Source: an uncultured Lachnoclostridium sp. (GTDB lineage Bacteria; Bacillota; Clostridia; Lachnospirales; Lachnospiraceae). From it: 64,000 nt of DNA. Positions 16,801 to 25,299 of this stretch are shown here, piece by piece. The notes below the pieces were generated by a model. That model was not told where the DNA came from, searched no databases, and saw only the letters and a list, made by a program, of their open reading frames with translations. A program made the position numbers and the translations under genes. The stretch is from positions 62,001-126,000 of the forward strand of contig CAOJBY010000005.1 in NCBI GenBank assembly GCA_948330435.1, in the 5' to 3' direction. How positions within the stretch are numbered: the first letter of the stretch is position 1; each line of letters opens with the position of its first letter.

Positions 16801-17337
16801 TTAATTCTCAATAACAATCGTCAAACTCACCCGTACGGTGCTTACTTCATTCTCATATTCCTCATCCATCAGATGATAGATAAGAACACAATCATACGTC
16901 CCGGCATCCAATGCCTTATCCAGAGTGATTTCCTCCATATGGCTTCCCACCGGAATGACAGGTGATTCGAAGATTGTCTCCTCCGTATCAGAACGCACGA
17001 CGTCAAAGTACACCGCATTGGTATTTGTCACCGTATTCTCTACATATGCATTTTCCGACGCTGCAGTACCGTTCTCAAAATACCAAGTAGAATTCATGGT
17101 CATCTCGTAGTAGCCATCAGCAACTCTGTCGCTGTCCTGCATCTGCTCGATAATCTCATCCACATTGTCCTCATTGACTACCACATTGCGCCGCCCCTGC
17201 TCTTCACCATCCTTGTTCGTAAGCAGATAGATTACAACACCTATCAGGGCTAAGATAATCACGATGCATATGATAAGAACAATTTTCCCTCCTTTCTTCT
17301 TTGCCTCTACGTTGTTCTTTGGCTCTGTGCTTGACAC
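16801..17337 (-). CDS. Membrane-anchored extracytoplasmic protein, hypothetical
   Basis: A protein of 178 residues. After a charged N-terminus (KKKGGK), residues about 18-40 form one transmembrane helix (IVLIICIVIILALIGVVIYLL), with the rest predicted outside. The outer domain has alternating strands and ends with a beta-rich segment (DAGTYDCVLIYHL, TVRVSLTIVIEN), suggesting a beta-sandwich. I do not recognise the family. The start is GTG at 17337 with AGGAGG about 8 bases before it. It is the first gene after an excellent sigma-28 promoter and is followed closely by the secreted protein gene, so it may anchor or help export that protein. Confidence 0.75.
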   Translation of the reverse strand: MSSTEPKNNVEAKKKGGKIVLIICIVIILALIGVVIYLLTNKDGEEQGRRNVVVNEDNVDEIIEQMQDSDRVADGYYEMTMNSTWYFENGTAASENAYVENTVTNTNAVYFDVVRSDTEETIFESPVIPVGSHMEEITLDKALDAGTYDCVLIYHLMDEEYENEVSTVRVSLTIVIEN

Positions 17338-17438
17338 GTTTGATACCTCCTGGAATAACTTTTATATTTAATCTTGCGATGCTTTAGCCACAAGATATAA
17401 ATATCTTACTTTTTATTTTTTACCTGCTACTATTATCT

Positions 17439-17465
17439 ATATCGGCGAATATTTTTAAAACATTA
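17439..17465 (-). promoter_or_regulatory. Sigma-28 promoter of the 178-aa/secreted protein operon
   Basis: On the minus strand it reads TAATGTTT (17465-17458), an 11-base spacer, then GCCGATAT (17446-17439). Against the flagellar consensus TAAAGTTT-N11-GCCGATAA this is 7/8 at both elements with exact spacing. It is the clearest of the sigma-28 sites in this locus. Confidence 0.8.
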
Positions 17466-17573
17466 GCCTGTTTTTGATTTTCATCTAAAAATATTATAAC
17501 AATCAATATCAAAGGTGTAAAGTCTTTCTTGCCGAAACAGCCATTACATCAGACAACTTATTTTGCCTGTAGC

Positions 17574-17602
17574 TTGCACATTCCCAGCAGCAATGCTATA
17601 CT
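17574..17602 (+). promoter_or_regulatory. Extended -10 promoter of the ligase-like gene
   Basis: TGC-TATACT at 17594-17602 gives an extended -10. A weak -35 (TTGCAC, 17574-17579) lies 17 bases upstream. This suggests housekeeping-sigma expression, unlike the sigma-28 genes on either side. Confidence 0.5.
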
Positions 17603-17656
17603 GTTAACGCAATTAAGTAACAAAAACAATATCATTAAAAATAAGGATGTTACCCT

Positions 17657-19306
17657 ATGACTATGATGACTAAACCCCAAAACAATACAGAACAGGATGA
17701 AAGCCGCAGATTTGTGCAAAAATGCTCTTCTGTTATGAATGATGCTGTCAGCATTGCGATCTTTATCCTGATAACTGTGTTTCCTTTAATATTACACAAT
17801 TCTTATTATGATATCTTAGAGACAAAATATCAGTACTATCGTTTGTGTATACTTGCCCTCCTTGCTTCTCTACCTTTTATAGTGCTTGGTATGGTGAGCA
17901 TCGATCTGAAGAAGTTCCAGGGACAGCATACCAATGACTTCTTATCCCGTCTCCACCCAAGAAACTGGAAAAGGACTTTTTCTGCTGTTGATGTGGCTGC
18001 TTTTGCTTTCTGGTTAATGGCTGGCATTTCCACATTACAGTCGAATTTTCGGCAGGAAGCCTTTTGGGGCAATGAGGGCCGGTTCTCTGGCTTTCTGCTC
18101 CTTACTTTATATGCCGCTTCTTTCTTTATCATTAGTCATTTCTGGAAATTCAATGGTGCCTTTTTGGAATTATTTCTGGCCGTGAGCATGCTCATGTGTC
18201 TTTTTGGCATCACTGATTATTTCCAAATGGATATTCTCCACTTCCGAAAGACTAGCACTGCCACCGCCGCAATGATAACCTACACCTCCACTATAGGCAA
18301 CATTAACACCTACACGGCCTTTGTAAGCATCTTTATGGGGCTATCCGCCACTTTGTTTGCGTTGGAAAAAACCCACCGCAAACAGATATGGTATTATCTC
18401 TGTATGGTGATATCTTTTATTGCAATTTTAATGGGACGCAGCGACAGTGCATATTTAAGCATTGCAACTATTTTTGTTCTCTTTCCGTTTCTTTTATTTT
18501 CCAACAGGAACGGAATAAAAAGATATTTGATAATAGCCGCAACTTTTTCTACAGTAGTCCAATTGATTGATATAACAAATGAATGGTTTGTAGATATCGT
18601 AATCGGAGTAGAACCTGCTTTTGAAATCATAGCAAATTTATGCAAGGCTCTTGGGTTAACTCCTCTTCTCTGGATAATGGTAGTTCTGGTTTGGCTTTAC
18701 AACAAAAAGCATGATACAAAGACCGGGGAGGGCTCCAAGTCGTCTCATTTTCGTCCGGTACATATATGGGGAATTTTCATCCTGATCTCTCTATTCATCG
18801 CCTGCTTTCTCTTTGCAGATGTGAATCTGTGGGGGCACACAGAACGGTACGGACCTTTAAGTCAATACCTTCTCTTTAATGACTCTTGGGGGAGCAATCG
18901 TGGTTATATCTGGAGAAGATCTCTGTGGATGTATAACAAGATGCCCCTTTTACACAAGCTGTTTGGATGTGGCCCGGATACTTACGGATGCCTGGTAAGT
19001 AAAACAATTATATTCGAAGCAAACAGCTATTTAGGAAGTTACTTAGACAATGCACACAATGCCTTTCTTCAATATCTAATTACAATTGGACTGGCTGGAC
19101 TCACTGCTTATATGGTTTTTCTGGGAACATCCTTTTTCCGCCTGTTTAAAAATCGGAAACAGAATCCCTATATTCCGGCAATCCTGATTGCAACATGCTG
19201 TTATGCATTTCAGTCAACCATTAATCTGGATGTACCCATTGTAACTCCATTCCTGTGGCTGTTGTTAGCTATGGGTATGGCTGCCTGCAAAAAGACAGTT
19301 CCGTAA
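17657..19306 (+). CDS. O-antigen ligase / Wzy-like polytopic membrane protein
   Basis: A 549-residue protein with about 12-13 hydrophobic segments, starting at AVSIAIFILITVFPLIL. A large outer loop near residues 400-460 contains NRGYIWRRSLWMY and DNAHNAFLQYLITIGLAG. That N-A-H-N-x-x-L motif after an R-rich stretch is typical of the Wzy_C/O-antigen ligase (WaaL/PglL) superfamily. It probably joins or polymerises a lipid-linked glycan outside the membrane, perhaps moving it onto one of the secreted proteins nearby; that transfer role is inference. It is the only plus-strand gene of the left locus. Its stop codon lies at the centre of a terminator shared with the facing gene. Confidence 0.8.
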   Translation: MTMMTKPQNNTEQDESRRFVQKCSSVMNDAVSIAIFILITVFPLILHNSYYDILETKYQYYRLCILALLASLPFIVLGMVSIDLKKFQGQHTNDFLSRLHPRNWKRTFSAVDVAAFAFWLMAGISTLQSNFRQEAFWGNEGRFSGFLLLTLYAASFFIISHFWKFNGAFLELFLAVSMLMCLFGITDYFQMDILHFRKTSTATAAMITYTSTIGNINTYTAFVSIFMGLSATLFALEKTHRKQIWYYLCMVISFIAILMGRSDSAYLSIATIFVLFPFLLFSNRNGIKRYLIIAATFSTVVQLIDITNEWFVDIVIGVEPAFEIIANLCKALGLTPLLWIMVVLVWLYNKKHDTKTGEGSKSSHFRPVHIWGIFILISLFIACFLFADVNLWGHTERYGPLSQYLLFNDSWGSNRGYIWRRSLWMYNKMPLLHKLFGCGPDTYGCLVSKTIIFEANSYLGSYLDNAHNAFLQYLITIGLAGLTAYMVFLGTSFFRLFKNRKQNPYIPAILIATCCYAFQSTINLDVPIVTPFLWLLLAMGMAACKKTVP

Positions 19307-19323
19307 TTACGGAACTGTCTTTT
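19290..19323. terminator. Perfect palindromic bidirectional terminator overlapping two stop codons
   Basis: A 34-bp perfect palindrome consists of AAAAGACAGTTCCGTAA and its reverse complement. The dyad axis falls between 19306 and 19307, exactly between the stop codons of the two convergent genes. The T and A runs at its ends serve as U-tracts on both strands. Both proteins therefore end in the same residues, KTVP. Confidence 0.9.
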
Positions 19324-20311
19324 CGTCTTCTGTAACATTTTTCACTCTTGTAGTTTCTTCTGATTCAACTATCTCTGGCTCAGCCATTTTTTCTCCCGAA
19401 ACCGTGGACTCTTCTTCCGGATTGCTTTCTGGATCATCTCCCTCTTCTTGCATCTTATCCGTTGGCAATATCTCGCTTTTTACATCTTCCGGTATCACGT
19501 TGCTATCCGAGACAACAGGTACTTTCTTTCGTATAATTTCCTCACCAGGGTCTTTCACCGGTTCTGTATCTTTTTCCTGCACGCCGGATAAATCCGATTC
19601 TTCATTTTCCAAAGGGGCCTCTTCCGAATCTGTCTCCTCTTCCTGTGCAGCCACCACCCAGGTAACTGACACTTCAAATGAAATATTCTTCAATCTGGAC
19701 CAGTCCCCTTCTTTGTTTGCCGCACCTGTTAACCGGAAAGAATATACATTATCTTCTGGTTCTTCCTTGGAGACCGGAGGAACCGTTATATTGACAATTG
19801 CTGCTTCTTCCCCATCTCCCATAATGGGAATCTCCGTCTCTCCATCCGTTAGTGCCAGATAAAGGCTTGGCCTTGTATCTTCTGTGAACTCCCTGTCATC
19901 TGTCATGGCAAATTCTTCTTTGGCCTGTACTGTAATTCCTGCTGTTATGGCAACATCTATCGGTGTGCTGCCTGTATTGGTAATTGTTACCGCATCACTG
20001 GTGCTGCTGTAATTCTCCAGTACTTCCCCGTCAGAACGTTTAAAAAAGAGTGTGGCTCCCTCCTCAAAAGTCTGTCCATCATAGGCCGAAGCATTGGTCT
20101 TATAGATCAATTCCTGCGGATCTAATATAAAATCAAAGATCCCCACTGCATCCGTTGGTAAAACAGCCTGGACCCTGTCATCATTTTCTGCCGCATCAGC
20201 TTCCGACACCTGGGGTTGCTCTGGCTCACTTGCACAAACTATCATAGAAGAATTTATCATCATGGTTATTGATAACATGAATGCTGCCAATCTTTTAAAA
20301 TATCCACTCAT
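19307..20311 (-). CDS. Secreted protein, third paralogue with acidic tail
   Basis: About 334 residues. A signal peptide (FKRLAAFMLSITMMINSS to IVCAS) is followed by the shared N-domain (VQAVLPT, FDFILDPQELI, TSDAVTITNTGSTPIDVAI, FRLTGAAN). Instead of X2-like modules it ends in a tail of about 110 residues rich in Glu, Asp, Pro and Ser. ATG 20311 sits 9 bases after GCGGAG; in-frame TTG and ATG starts lie just upstream. No wall or membrane anchor is visible. It has its own sigma-28-like promoter. The disordered acidic tail may span the wall or bind a partner; that is inference. Confidence 0.82.
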   Translation of the reverse strand: MSGYFKRLAAFMLSITMMINSSMIVCASEPEQPQVSEADAAENDDRVQAVLPTDAVGIFDFILDPQELIYKTNASAYDGQTFEEGATLFFKRSDGEVLENYSSTSDAVTITNTGSTPIDVAITAGITVQAKEEFAMTDDREFTEDTRPSLYLALTDGETEIPIMGDGEEAAIVNITVPPVSKEEPEDNVYSFRLTGAANKEGDWSRLKNISFEVSVTWVVAAQEEETDSEEAPLENEESDLSGVQEKDTEPVKDPGEEIIRKKVPVVSDSNVIPEDVKSEILPTDKMQEEGDDPESNPEEESTVSGEKMAEPEIVESEETTRVKNVTEDEKTVP

Positions 20312-20370
20312 TTTCATCAACTCCGCATTTCATAGGCTTTAAAAACAAACGATCTTTTTGCTATATCATA

Positions 20371-20397
20371 TTATCGGCTATTTTGCTTACAAATATA
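20371..20397 (-). promoter_or_regulatory. Sigma-28-like promoter of the third secreted paralogue
   Basis: On the minus strand it reads TATATTTG (20397-20390), an 11-base spacer, then GCCGATAA (20378-20371). The -10 is a perfect 8/8 match and the spacing is exact; the -35 matches about 5/8. Confidence 0.7.
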
Positions 20398-20555
20398 AGT
20401 CTGACTTGTGAATGCTCTTTTATTGGCCGTTAAAAAGAGGTATCCCAAAAGCACAACTTGATCACAACTTAAAAATGCTTGTTTTAAAGTTGCTATTGAG
20501 TTGCATTTTCAGGACACTCTCCCTTTAAAATTTCTTAAACCTCATTTATGTATTT

Positions 20556-22394
20556 TCATGAAACACAATCACATATTTTGTATTTGCGTAATGCAACAAA
20601 TTGTGTTGCCCGCAGATCCTTCAAAGCTGACAATGGACTATCTACACAAAGGGGCGGAATTTTTTCACCATCTGGTTTCCCATCTTCAATTTCAACATAT
20701 GAATAGTCTTTTAAAGGATCAAGAATCGGTATTCCATTCCCTAATCTATAATAATGAAAATCAAATCTTCTTGAAGGCTTCATTTCTGAAAACATATAGC
20801 TATTCACAAATTCCTCAAGAGGTATCTGCTTGGTTAATGAATACTGTTCAAATCTATAAGCAAACAGTTCCGCTTCCTTATCCCCTTCATTCAATTCCTT
20901 TCCCGTTTTATCTTTAATAGCACCATAATCTTTTACAAATTCCTGGTATAATGGATTATCCTTAAATTCTTTAATAATACTTTCTACATCTGTTCCCACA
21001 CAAATGCATTCGCTTCCAACACTTTCATCCAAATCAAACGCACATGAATGTGTTAACCGACTAATTATTGCACTAGGCAGTTTTCTAAGCATACCCAAAG
21101 TACTATTCAGGGAATATAACTTATCAAAAATATAAAAATCCGAAAATCGTAAATACCTGATATCTGTTTCTTCTTTTGTCACCATTTCCATAAGAAGTGT
21201 TCCCTTGTAGTCCTTATCTAACGGAATGATATTCTCAGACTCAACTCGCAGAATCATTGCTTCAAGTATTGAAACATATTTGCTTAAAATCATCTGGCTG
21301 TATGCCATGAATTTTCCCAGCAGAAATTGTTCTACTGCACCCACGCCCTTTTTTGTAACACCAACAATATACCTTGTAGAACGACTCTTTCCATCCTCCT
21401 TTGCCTTTTCAGATAAGGTATCTGTAAGTTCTTTAACATATAAGCAATTCAACAGAATCCCCATATCCATTACACCATAGCTGGTTCCCGAAAATGTTGC
21501 ATCACGCAGCAAATAGTCCAAGTTATCAGCATCCAAATCCGAATGGATCAACTGTATCATAGCCGAATACTTTTCCAACCAACAGTAACTGCCATCTCGC
21601 TCATATGCATAATTACCTATAATAAGATTACCAATAGCAATCAATAAATCATCTACAATTTTTTCAACCTCATTATCGGTCACTTTCTCTTTCTTTCTGC
21701 CATTCTCATCAATTGGTGCAAAAAAAGGATTTAAAACGACTTCTGAATTCACAGTACTAAGCACAAAATAATTGCGTATTTTCTCACGAATGCCTTTATT
21801 GTTTATAATGATCAGATTTCCAATATTTTCATGGTGATATCCTGATGAACCACTAAAACCTTTAGCAAAACTTTCCTCTGCTACTAATTTCAGATCTTTT
21901 ATCTCTTCAGGATCAATCACTTCCTGCCTCTCATAATCCGGGTTCAGAAAACCAGGGCAATTCACAAAATGTTTCAAGTTCTGAGATATCCGTTCTTCCT
22001 GGTATTTCCTGACCTGTTGTGCATCTTTATACGCAAACTCAATATTATGTGATAGGGGGTAATGCCCAATATCGTGCAGCAGGCCAGCCAGACGCAAAAT
22101 TTGAATTTCACTATCACAAAAAAAATCTTCTCGCATATTAATATTAATACGAGCCGCCATTTCTCCTGCAATATGCATAACGCCAATCGAATGGGTATAA
22201 CGGGTGTGAAGAGCACATGGAAAAATCCAATTTACTAATCCAAGCTGAGATAGACTATGTAATCTTTTAAATATTGGCAGCTTCTCAATTTCTTTTTCAA
22301 CCTCTGTAAGCCCAATTTGACCATATATATTATCTAATATATGGTCGCATATCCTAACTTTATATTCAAAATTCGCTACATGGTACTCTTCCAC
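20556..22394 (-). CDS. HD-domain phosphohydrolase (dGTPase/YwfO-like)
   Basis: A 612-residue protein with an N-terminal HD metal-dependent phosphohydrolase domain. It has HTRYTHSIGVMH, the HD signature LLHDIGHYPLSHNIE, and a distal DLDADNLDYLLRDA that supplies the last metal ligand. This matches the COG1078 family of dNTP triphosphohydrolases and related enzymes, which includes Bacillus YwfO. The C-terminal half has no clear family resemblance. The start is a GTG without a strong ribosome site, 28 bases after the YwgA-like gene, so translation may be coupled. Nucleotide hydrolysis is the likely activity; the target is uncertain. Confidence 0.8.
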   Translation of the reverse strand: MEEYHVANFEYKVRICDHILDNIYGQIGLTEVEKEIEKLPIFKRLHSLSQLGLVNWIFPCALHTRYTHSIGVMHIAGEMAARININMREDFFCDSEIQILRLAGLLHDIGHYPLSHNIEFAYKDAQQVRKYQEERISQNLKHFVNCPGFLNPDYERQEVIDPEEIKDLKLVAEESFAKGFSGSSGYHHENIGNLIIINNKGIREKIRNYFVLSTVNSEVVLNPFFAPIDENGRKKEKVTDNEVEKIVDDLLIAIGNLIIGNYAYERDGSYCWLEKYSAMIQLIHSDLDADNLDYLLRDATFSGTSYGVMDMGILLNCLYVKELTDTLSEKAKEDGKSRSTRYIVGVTKKGVGAVEQFLLGKFMAYSQMILSKYVSILEAMILRVESENIIPLDKDYKGTLLMEMVTKEETDIRYLRFSDFYIFDKLYSLNSTLGMLRKLPSAIISRLTHSCAFDLDESVGSECICVGTDVESIIKEFKDNPLYQEFVKDYGAIKDKTGKELNEGDKEAELFAYRFEQYSLTKQIPLEEFVNSYMFSEMKPSRRFDFHYYRLGNGIPILDPLKDYSYVEIEDGKPDGEKIPPLCVDSPLSALKDLRATQFVALRKYKICDCVS

Positions 22395-22422
22395 AACCAG
22401 ACACTCTCACTCTCATGGTATT

Positions 22423-22974
22423 TTAATATGCAGTCGCTACTGAAAGCATATCTGCTCTCTCTAAAAGTTCCCACGCATGATGGTTCGTATTCTCATCATT
22501 ATACTCGGATTTTTCTCCTACAAGCCTTTGGTTTACTGTTTCAAAATTTGCCCCAGGTAACATTACCCTCGAAATATACGTCATAGATCCTAATATCTCT
22601 ATCCATTGTACAGGTTGCTCTTGATGTTCATCAATCTCCAGATCTGCTCGTAGTTTATCAATGCGTGTTAAACAATCTGACAAAATGCTCTCCTTCTCCG
22701 ACTGCTCTTCATAAAAGCTCTGAACAACGTTTTCATTTCTATCCATTGAACGTAAAAGAGCTAATAATCCAGGCGAAAAGGGACCTTTAAAATTCCAGGA
22801 ATAATCAAAATCTCCAATCTCAACTCCTGCCACTTTTAATAAATAGCACATTTTCTGCGTTTCAACATGTAATCCGGTACTGCCAACCTCCCCTACATGG
22901 GTATTGTACCTACTGCCGTAGAAATGCTCATACGCTACCAAAGTCTTCTTCTGGTCAAAGCTAAGTTCTCTCAT
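22423..22974 (-). CDS. YwgA-like protein partner of the HD hydrolase
   Basis: A 183-residue protein. The segment QKMCYLLKVAGVEIGDFDYSW followed (after NFK) by GPFSPGL resembles the YwgA family: KLQKM.Y.L, then Y.F..YGPYS. In Bacillus subtilis ywgA lies beside ywfO, an HD phosphohydrolase, and the same pairing appears here. YwgA-like folds resemble the Panacea/SocA antitoxin group, so a toxin-antitoxin or defence-type pair is possible but unproven. GGAGG lies 9 bases before the ATG. A very strong promoter starts the two-gene unit. Confidence 0.6.
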   Translation of the reverse strand: MRELSFDQKKTLVAYEHFYGSRYNTHVGEVGSTGLHVETQKMCYLLKVAGVEIGDFDYSWNFKGPFSPGLLALLRSMDRNENVVQSFYEEQSEKESILSDCLTRIDKLRADLEIDEHQEQPVQWIEILGSMTYISRVMLPGANFETVNQRLVGEKSEYNDENTNHHAWELLERADMLSVATAY

Positions 22975-23066
22975 TCAAAGCCCCTCCGTCCAAAAAAGGA
23001 TTCTCCACACCCAAGAATGCCCTGTTTTTTCCAAAATTTCTTTGTTCTGCAAAAACGACATAACTA

Positions 23067-23141
23067 ATTATATATTATAATATTCGCAAATGTCAATATG
23101 GTTATACCATACTTTTTCCCAATATTTCCCACAAAGTATGG
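23067..23141 (-). promoter_or_regulatory. Strong promoter plus upstream dyad for the YwgA-HD pair
   Basis: On the minus strand TTGACA (23096-23091), 18 bases and TATAAT (23072-23067) give two perfect sigma-A hexamers. Just upstream lies a 9-bp dyad (CCATACTTT at 23107-23115, AAAGTATGG at 23133-23141), a possible regulator site. The surrounding 23.0-23.2 kb is AT-rich and holds no other gene. Confidence 0.65.
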
Positions 23142-23216
23142 ATACAGCATTCAAAAATAATAGTGCTATACCACTTTCACAACAAATTTTAAGGCAAAAT
23201 GGGCTTTCTATGTCCT

Positions 23217-24530
23217 CTAATACAGTCCATCATCCACCCTTACCTCCACATCCTGCACCATCACCGGCTTTCCCGTCTCCCGATACAGCCACACCAGGGA
23301 ACTCCAGTCCCCATAATAGGCATCACTGAGCCCGATAGCCGGATACATATCCGTGGTATCATCATAGATTCCGATCTCTTCTGCCTGGAACCATTCCTTC
23401 AGCCGCATATATTCCGCATACAATTCCGGCCGCATGGAGAGAAGCGTACTTTCCATCAATGGATGGGGCCTCCACAGAAGCACTGCATCTTCCCGGTTAT
23501 GGAAAACAGTAAAAACATCCTGCATTTTGTTCAAATAGGCATCTCCGGCCTTTAAAAGGCCATTCAGGCTTGTATTGTAAAGAATCACTTTCTTTCCCTC
23601 TGTCCTCTCCAACCATTCTCCTGGGACCTCCACATTATCCCGGTTCACGGAACGGACCTTGTCAATCTTGGGAGACCCCAGTGCCAGGACCTTTTTTTCA
23701 AACTGTCCCTGGGGATACAGCCTGCTGCAGTAACGAATATAATCCTGCCGTTCCCTCTCCGTCTGGGCGATAATATAATCCGCATACAGAACTGCTGTGG
23801 GTGTAGCAAAATTCTCATCAATTCCCTCTCCATTCAGTACGAAATAGGGAACATATACCAGCTTATTTGTAAAATTCTTCAGATTTTTAGAATAAAAATA
23901 AGGATGAACCGAGGTTACATAATTCCCCCCATCATAAGGATTGTGAATAAAAATCACATCCGGCAGGCGGATTTCAAAATCATATTCATTATAATGGGTG
24001 ATGGGAACATCTTTTGGAAACAGCTTTCCCTCATAGTGTTCCTCCCGAAAGCTTCCATCCGGATTCCTGTCATAATAGGGAATAGGTATCACATAGGTGT
24101 CACAATCCCCATCCTCCCCGGCTGCTTTCCAGATACTTTCCAGGGAATCCCACATAGATGCTTTATATGGTAAAAAAACGGCTTCCAGCCGATCCGGAAC
24201 TTCCTGTTCAATCAGACGGCGAATCCGAAGAATCTGCCCTGTCAAAACCTGCAACAAATCCTTTGCCCGGGGCAGATTCTCCAAAGCCAATGTCATCTGG
24301 TACAAATTTTCACAGTAAGCCTCCAGTTCCGCCACAGTCTCTGTCTCTTCGCCATACAGCTTCTCCATAGTCTCTCCTATAGAAATAGCACTGTCCTGAC
24401 AATCCGACAAAAGCTGAATAAGCCCTTCTTTCTTTTTAGATGCCTTAGGCAAATTGATTTTCAAAGCTTTATTTGCCTTAATTAATGTGTCCGTCATAGA
24501 AAGCAACTGTTTTCTCGTAGTACGGCTCAT
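23217..24530 (-). CDS. CDP-glycerol glycerophosphotransferase-like protein
   Basis: A 437-residue protein. The N-terminal 140 residues are helical. From about residue 150 it shows the CDP-glycerol:polyol phosphate glycerophosphotransferase (TagB/TagF) fold: VFLPYKASMWDSLESIW, LVYVPYF, LGSPKIDKV, LLWRPHPL, and DAYYGDWSSLVWLY near the C-terminus. Such enzymes move glycerol- or ribitol-phosphate from a CDP-activated donor to a teichoic acid or other surface glycan. Two CDP-activating-type genes lie directly upstream, which fits a short pathway. It follows the first cytidylyltransferase by 27 bases and is probably in its operon. Confidence 0.8.
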   Translation of the reverse strand: MSRTTRKQLLSMTDTLIKANKALKINLPKASKKKEGLIQLLSDCQDSAISIGETMEKLYGEETETVAELEAYCENLYQMTLALENLPRAKDLLQVLTGQILRIRRLIEQEVPDRLEAVFLPYKASMWDSLESIWKAAGEDGDCDTYVIPIPYYDRNPDGSFREEHYEGKLFPKDVPITHYNEYDFEIRLPDVIFIHNPYDGGNYVTSVHPYFYSKNLKNFTNKLVYVPYFVLNGEGIDENFATPTAVLYADYIIAQTERERQDYIRYCSRLYPQGQFEKKVLALGSPKIDKVRSVNRDNVEVPGEWLERTEGKKVILYNTSLNGLLKAGDAYLNKMQDVFTVFHNREDAVLLWRPHPLMESTLLSMRPELYAEYMRLKEWFQAEEIGIYDDTTDMYPAIGLSDAYYGDWSSLVWLYRETGKPVMVQDVEVRVDDGLY

Positions 24531-24557
24531 ATTCTACTTCCTTTCTGCTCTGCTGTG

Positions 24558-25271
24558 CTATTTAATCCATTCTGCTTTTCGGGAATGAAGCAATGCCTCA
24601 AAAATCTCCAAATCCTCCACTGAGGTCAGCTTAATATTCTTTTCAGAGCCCAGCGAAAAGTAAAGCTCATGTCCCAGTTCAATAAGCAGGGTACAGGTGG
24701 CCACAGAATTGGTAATTCCCCGTCTCAGGGCTTCCTCATGAAGTTCCGTGAGTGTTCCCACCGAAGCACACTGGGGTGTCTGGGTAATCTTCAGGTTATC
24801 CCTGGCAATCTGGCTTCTGGAGGTCTGCCCATCCTCCGTACACAGCATAGCCGATGTACATTGTACAACGGATATGGCATTCCCGTGCCGGGCAGCAACC
24901 CGAATACAGTCAGAAATAATCTCTTCCGACACCAGCGGCCGAATGGCATCATGGATCAGGATCAAATCCTCCCTCTGATGCCGGGATGCAATGTCATAAA
25001 TGCCTGTCCGAATAGATTCCTGTCCATTGCTCCCCCCCGGTACAATGCTTTCCAGCTTTGTAATTCCGAACTGCTTACAATAAGCCCCCAGAATCTCATT
25101 CCACCCCTCCACACAAACAACTACAATCCCGTCGATACAGGGGTGTTTCTGAAAGGCCTCCAGGGTATAGATAATCACCGGTTTATCATATACATTTAAA
25201 AATTGCTTGGGAATATCCTGATGCATCCGCTGTCCGGACCCACCCGCAATAATCAATGCAATATTCTTCAT
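24558..25271 (-). CDS. IspD/TarI-family cytidylyltransferase
   Basis: A 237-residue protein with a typical IspD/TarI fold. It has the CTP loop AGGSGQRM, then PKQF, HDAIRPLV in the middle, and a C-terminal NIKLTSVEDLEIFEALL. The loop arginine and the PKQ lysine are both present, so it should be active. Family members make CDP-methylerythritol (isoprenoids) or CDP-ribitol/CDP-glycerol-type donors. Beside a CDP-glycerol phosphotransferase-like enzyme, a CDP-polyol role is favoured. It cannot be told from true IspD by sequence reading alone. Confidence 0.85.
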   Translation of the reverse strand: MKNIALIIAGGSGQRMHQDIPKQFLNVYDKPVIIYTLEAFQKHPCIDGIVVVCVEGWNEILGAYCKQFGITKLESIVPGGSNGQESIRTGIYDIASRHQREDLILIHDAIRPLVSEEIISDCIRVAARHGNAISVVQCTSAMLCTEDGQTSRSQIARDNLKITQTPQCASVGTLTELHEEALRRGITNSVATCTLLIELGHELYFSLGSEKNIKLTSVEDLEIFEALLHSRKAEWIK

Positions 25272-25299
25272 AAAGCTGCTCCTTTACTATTACCTTCTC

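Larger units (their letters stand above)
17338..17656. other. Divergent intergenic region (319 bp)
   Basis: This AT-rich region separates the minus-strand 178-aa gene from the plus-strand ligase-like gene. It contains a sigma-28 promoter facing left (17439-17465) and a sigma-A-type promoter with extended -10 facing right (17574-17602). No further gene, tRNA or repeat was seen. Confidence 0.7.
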
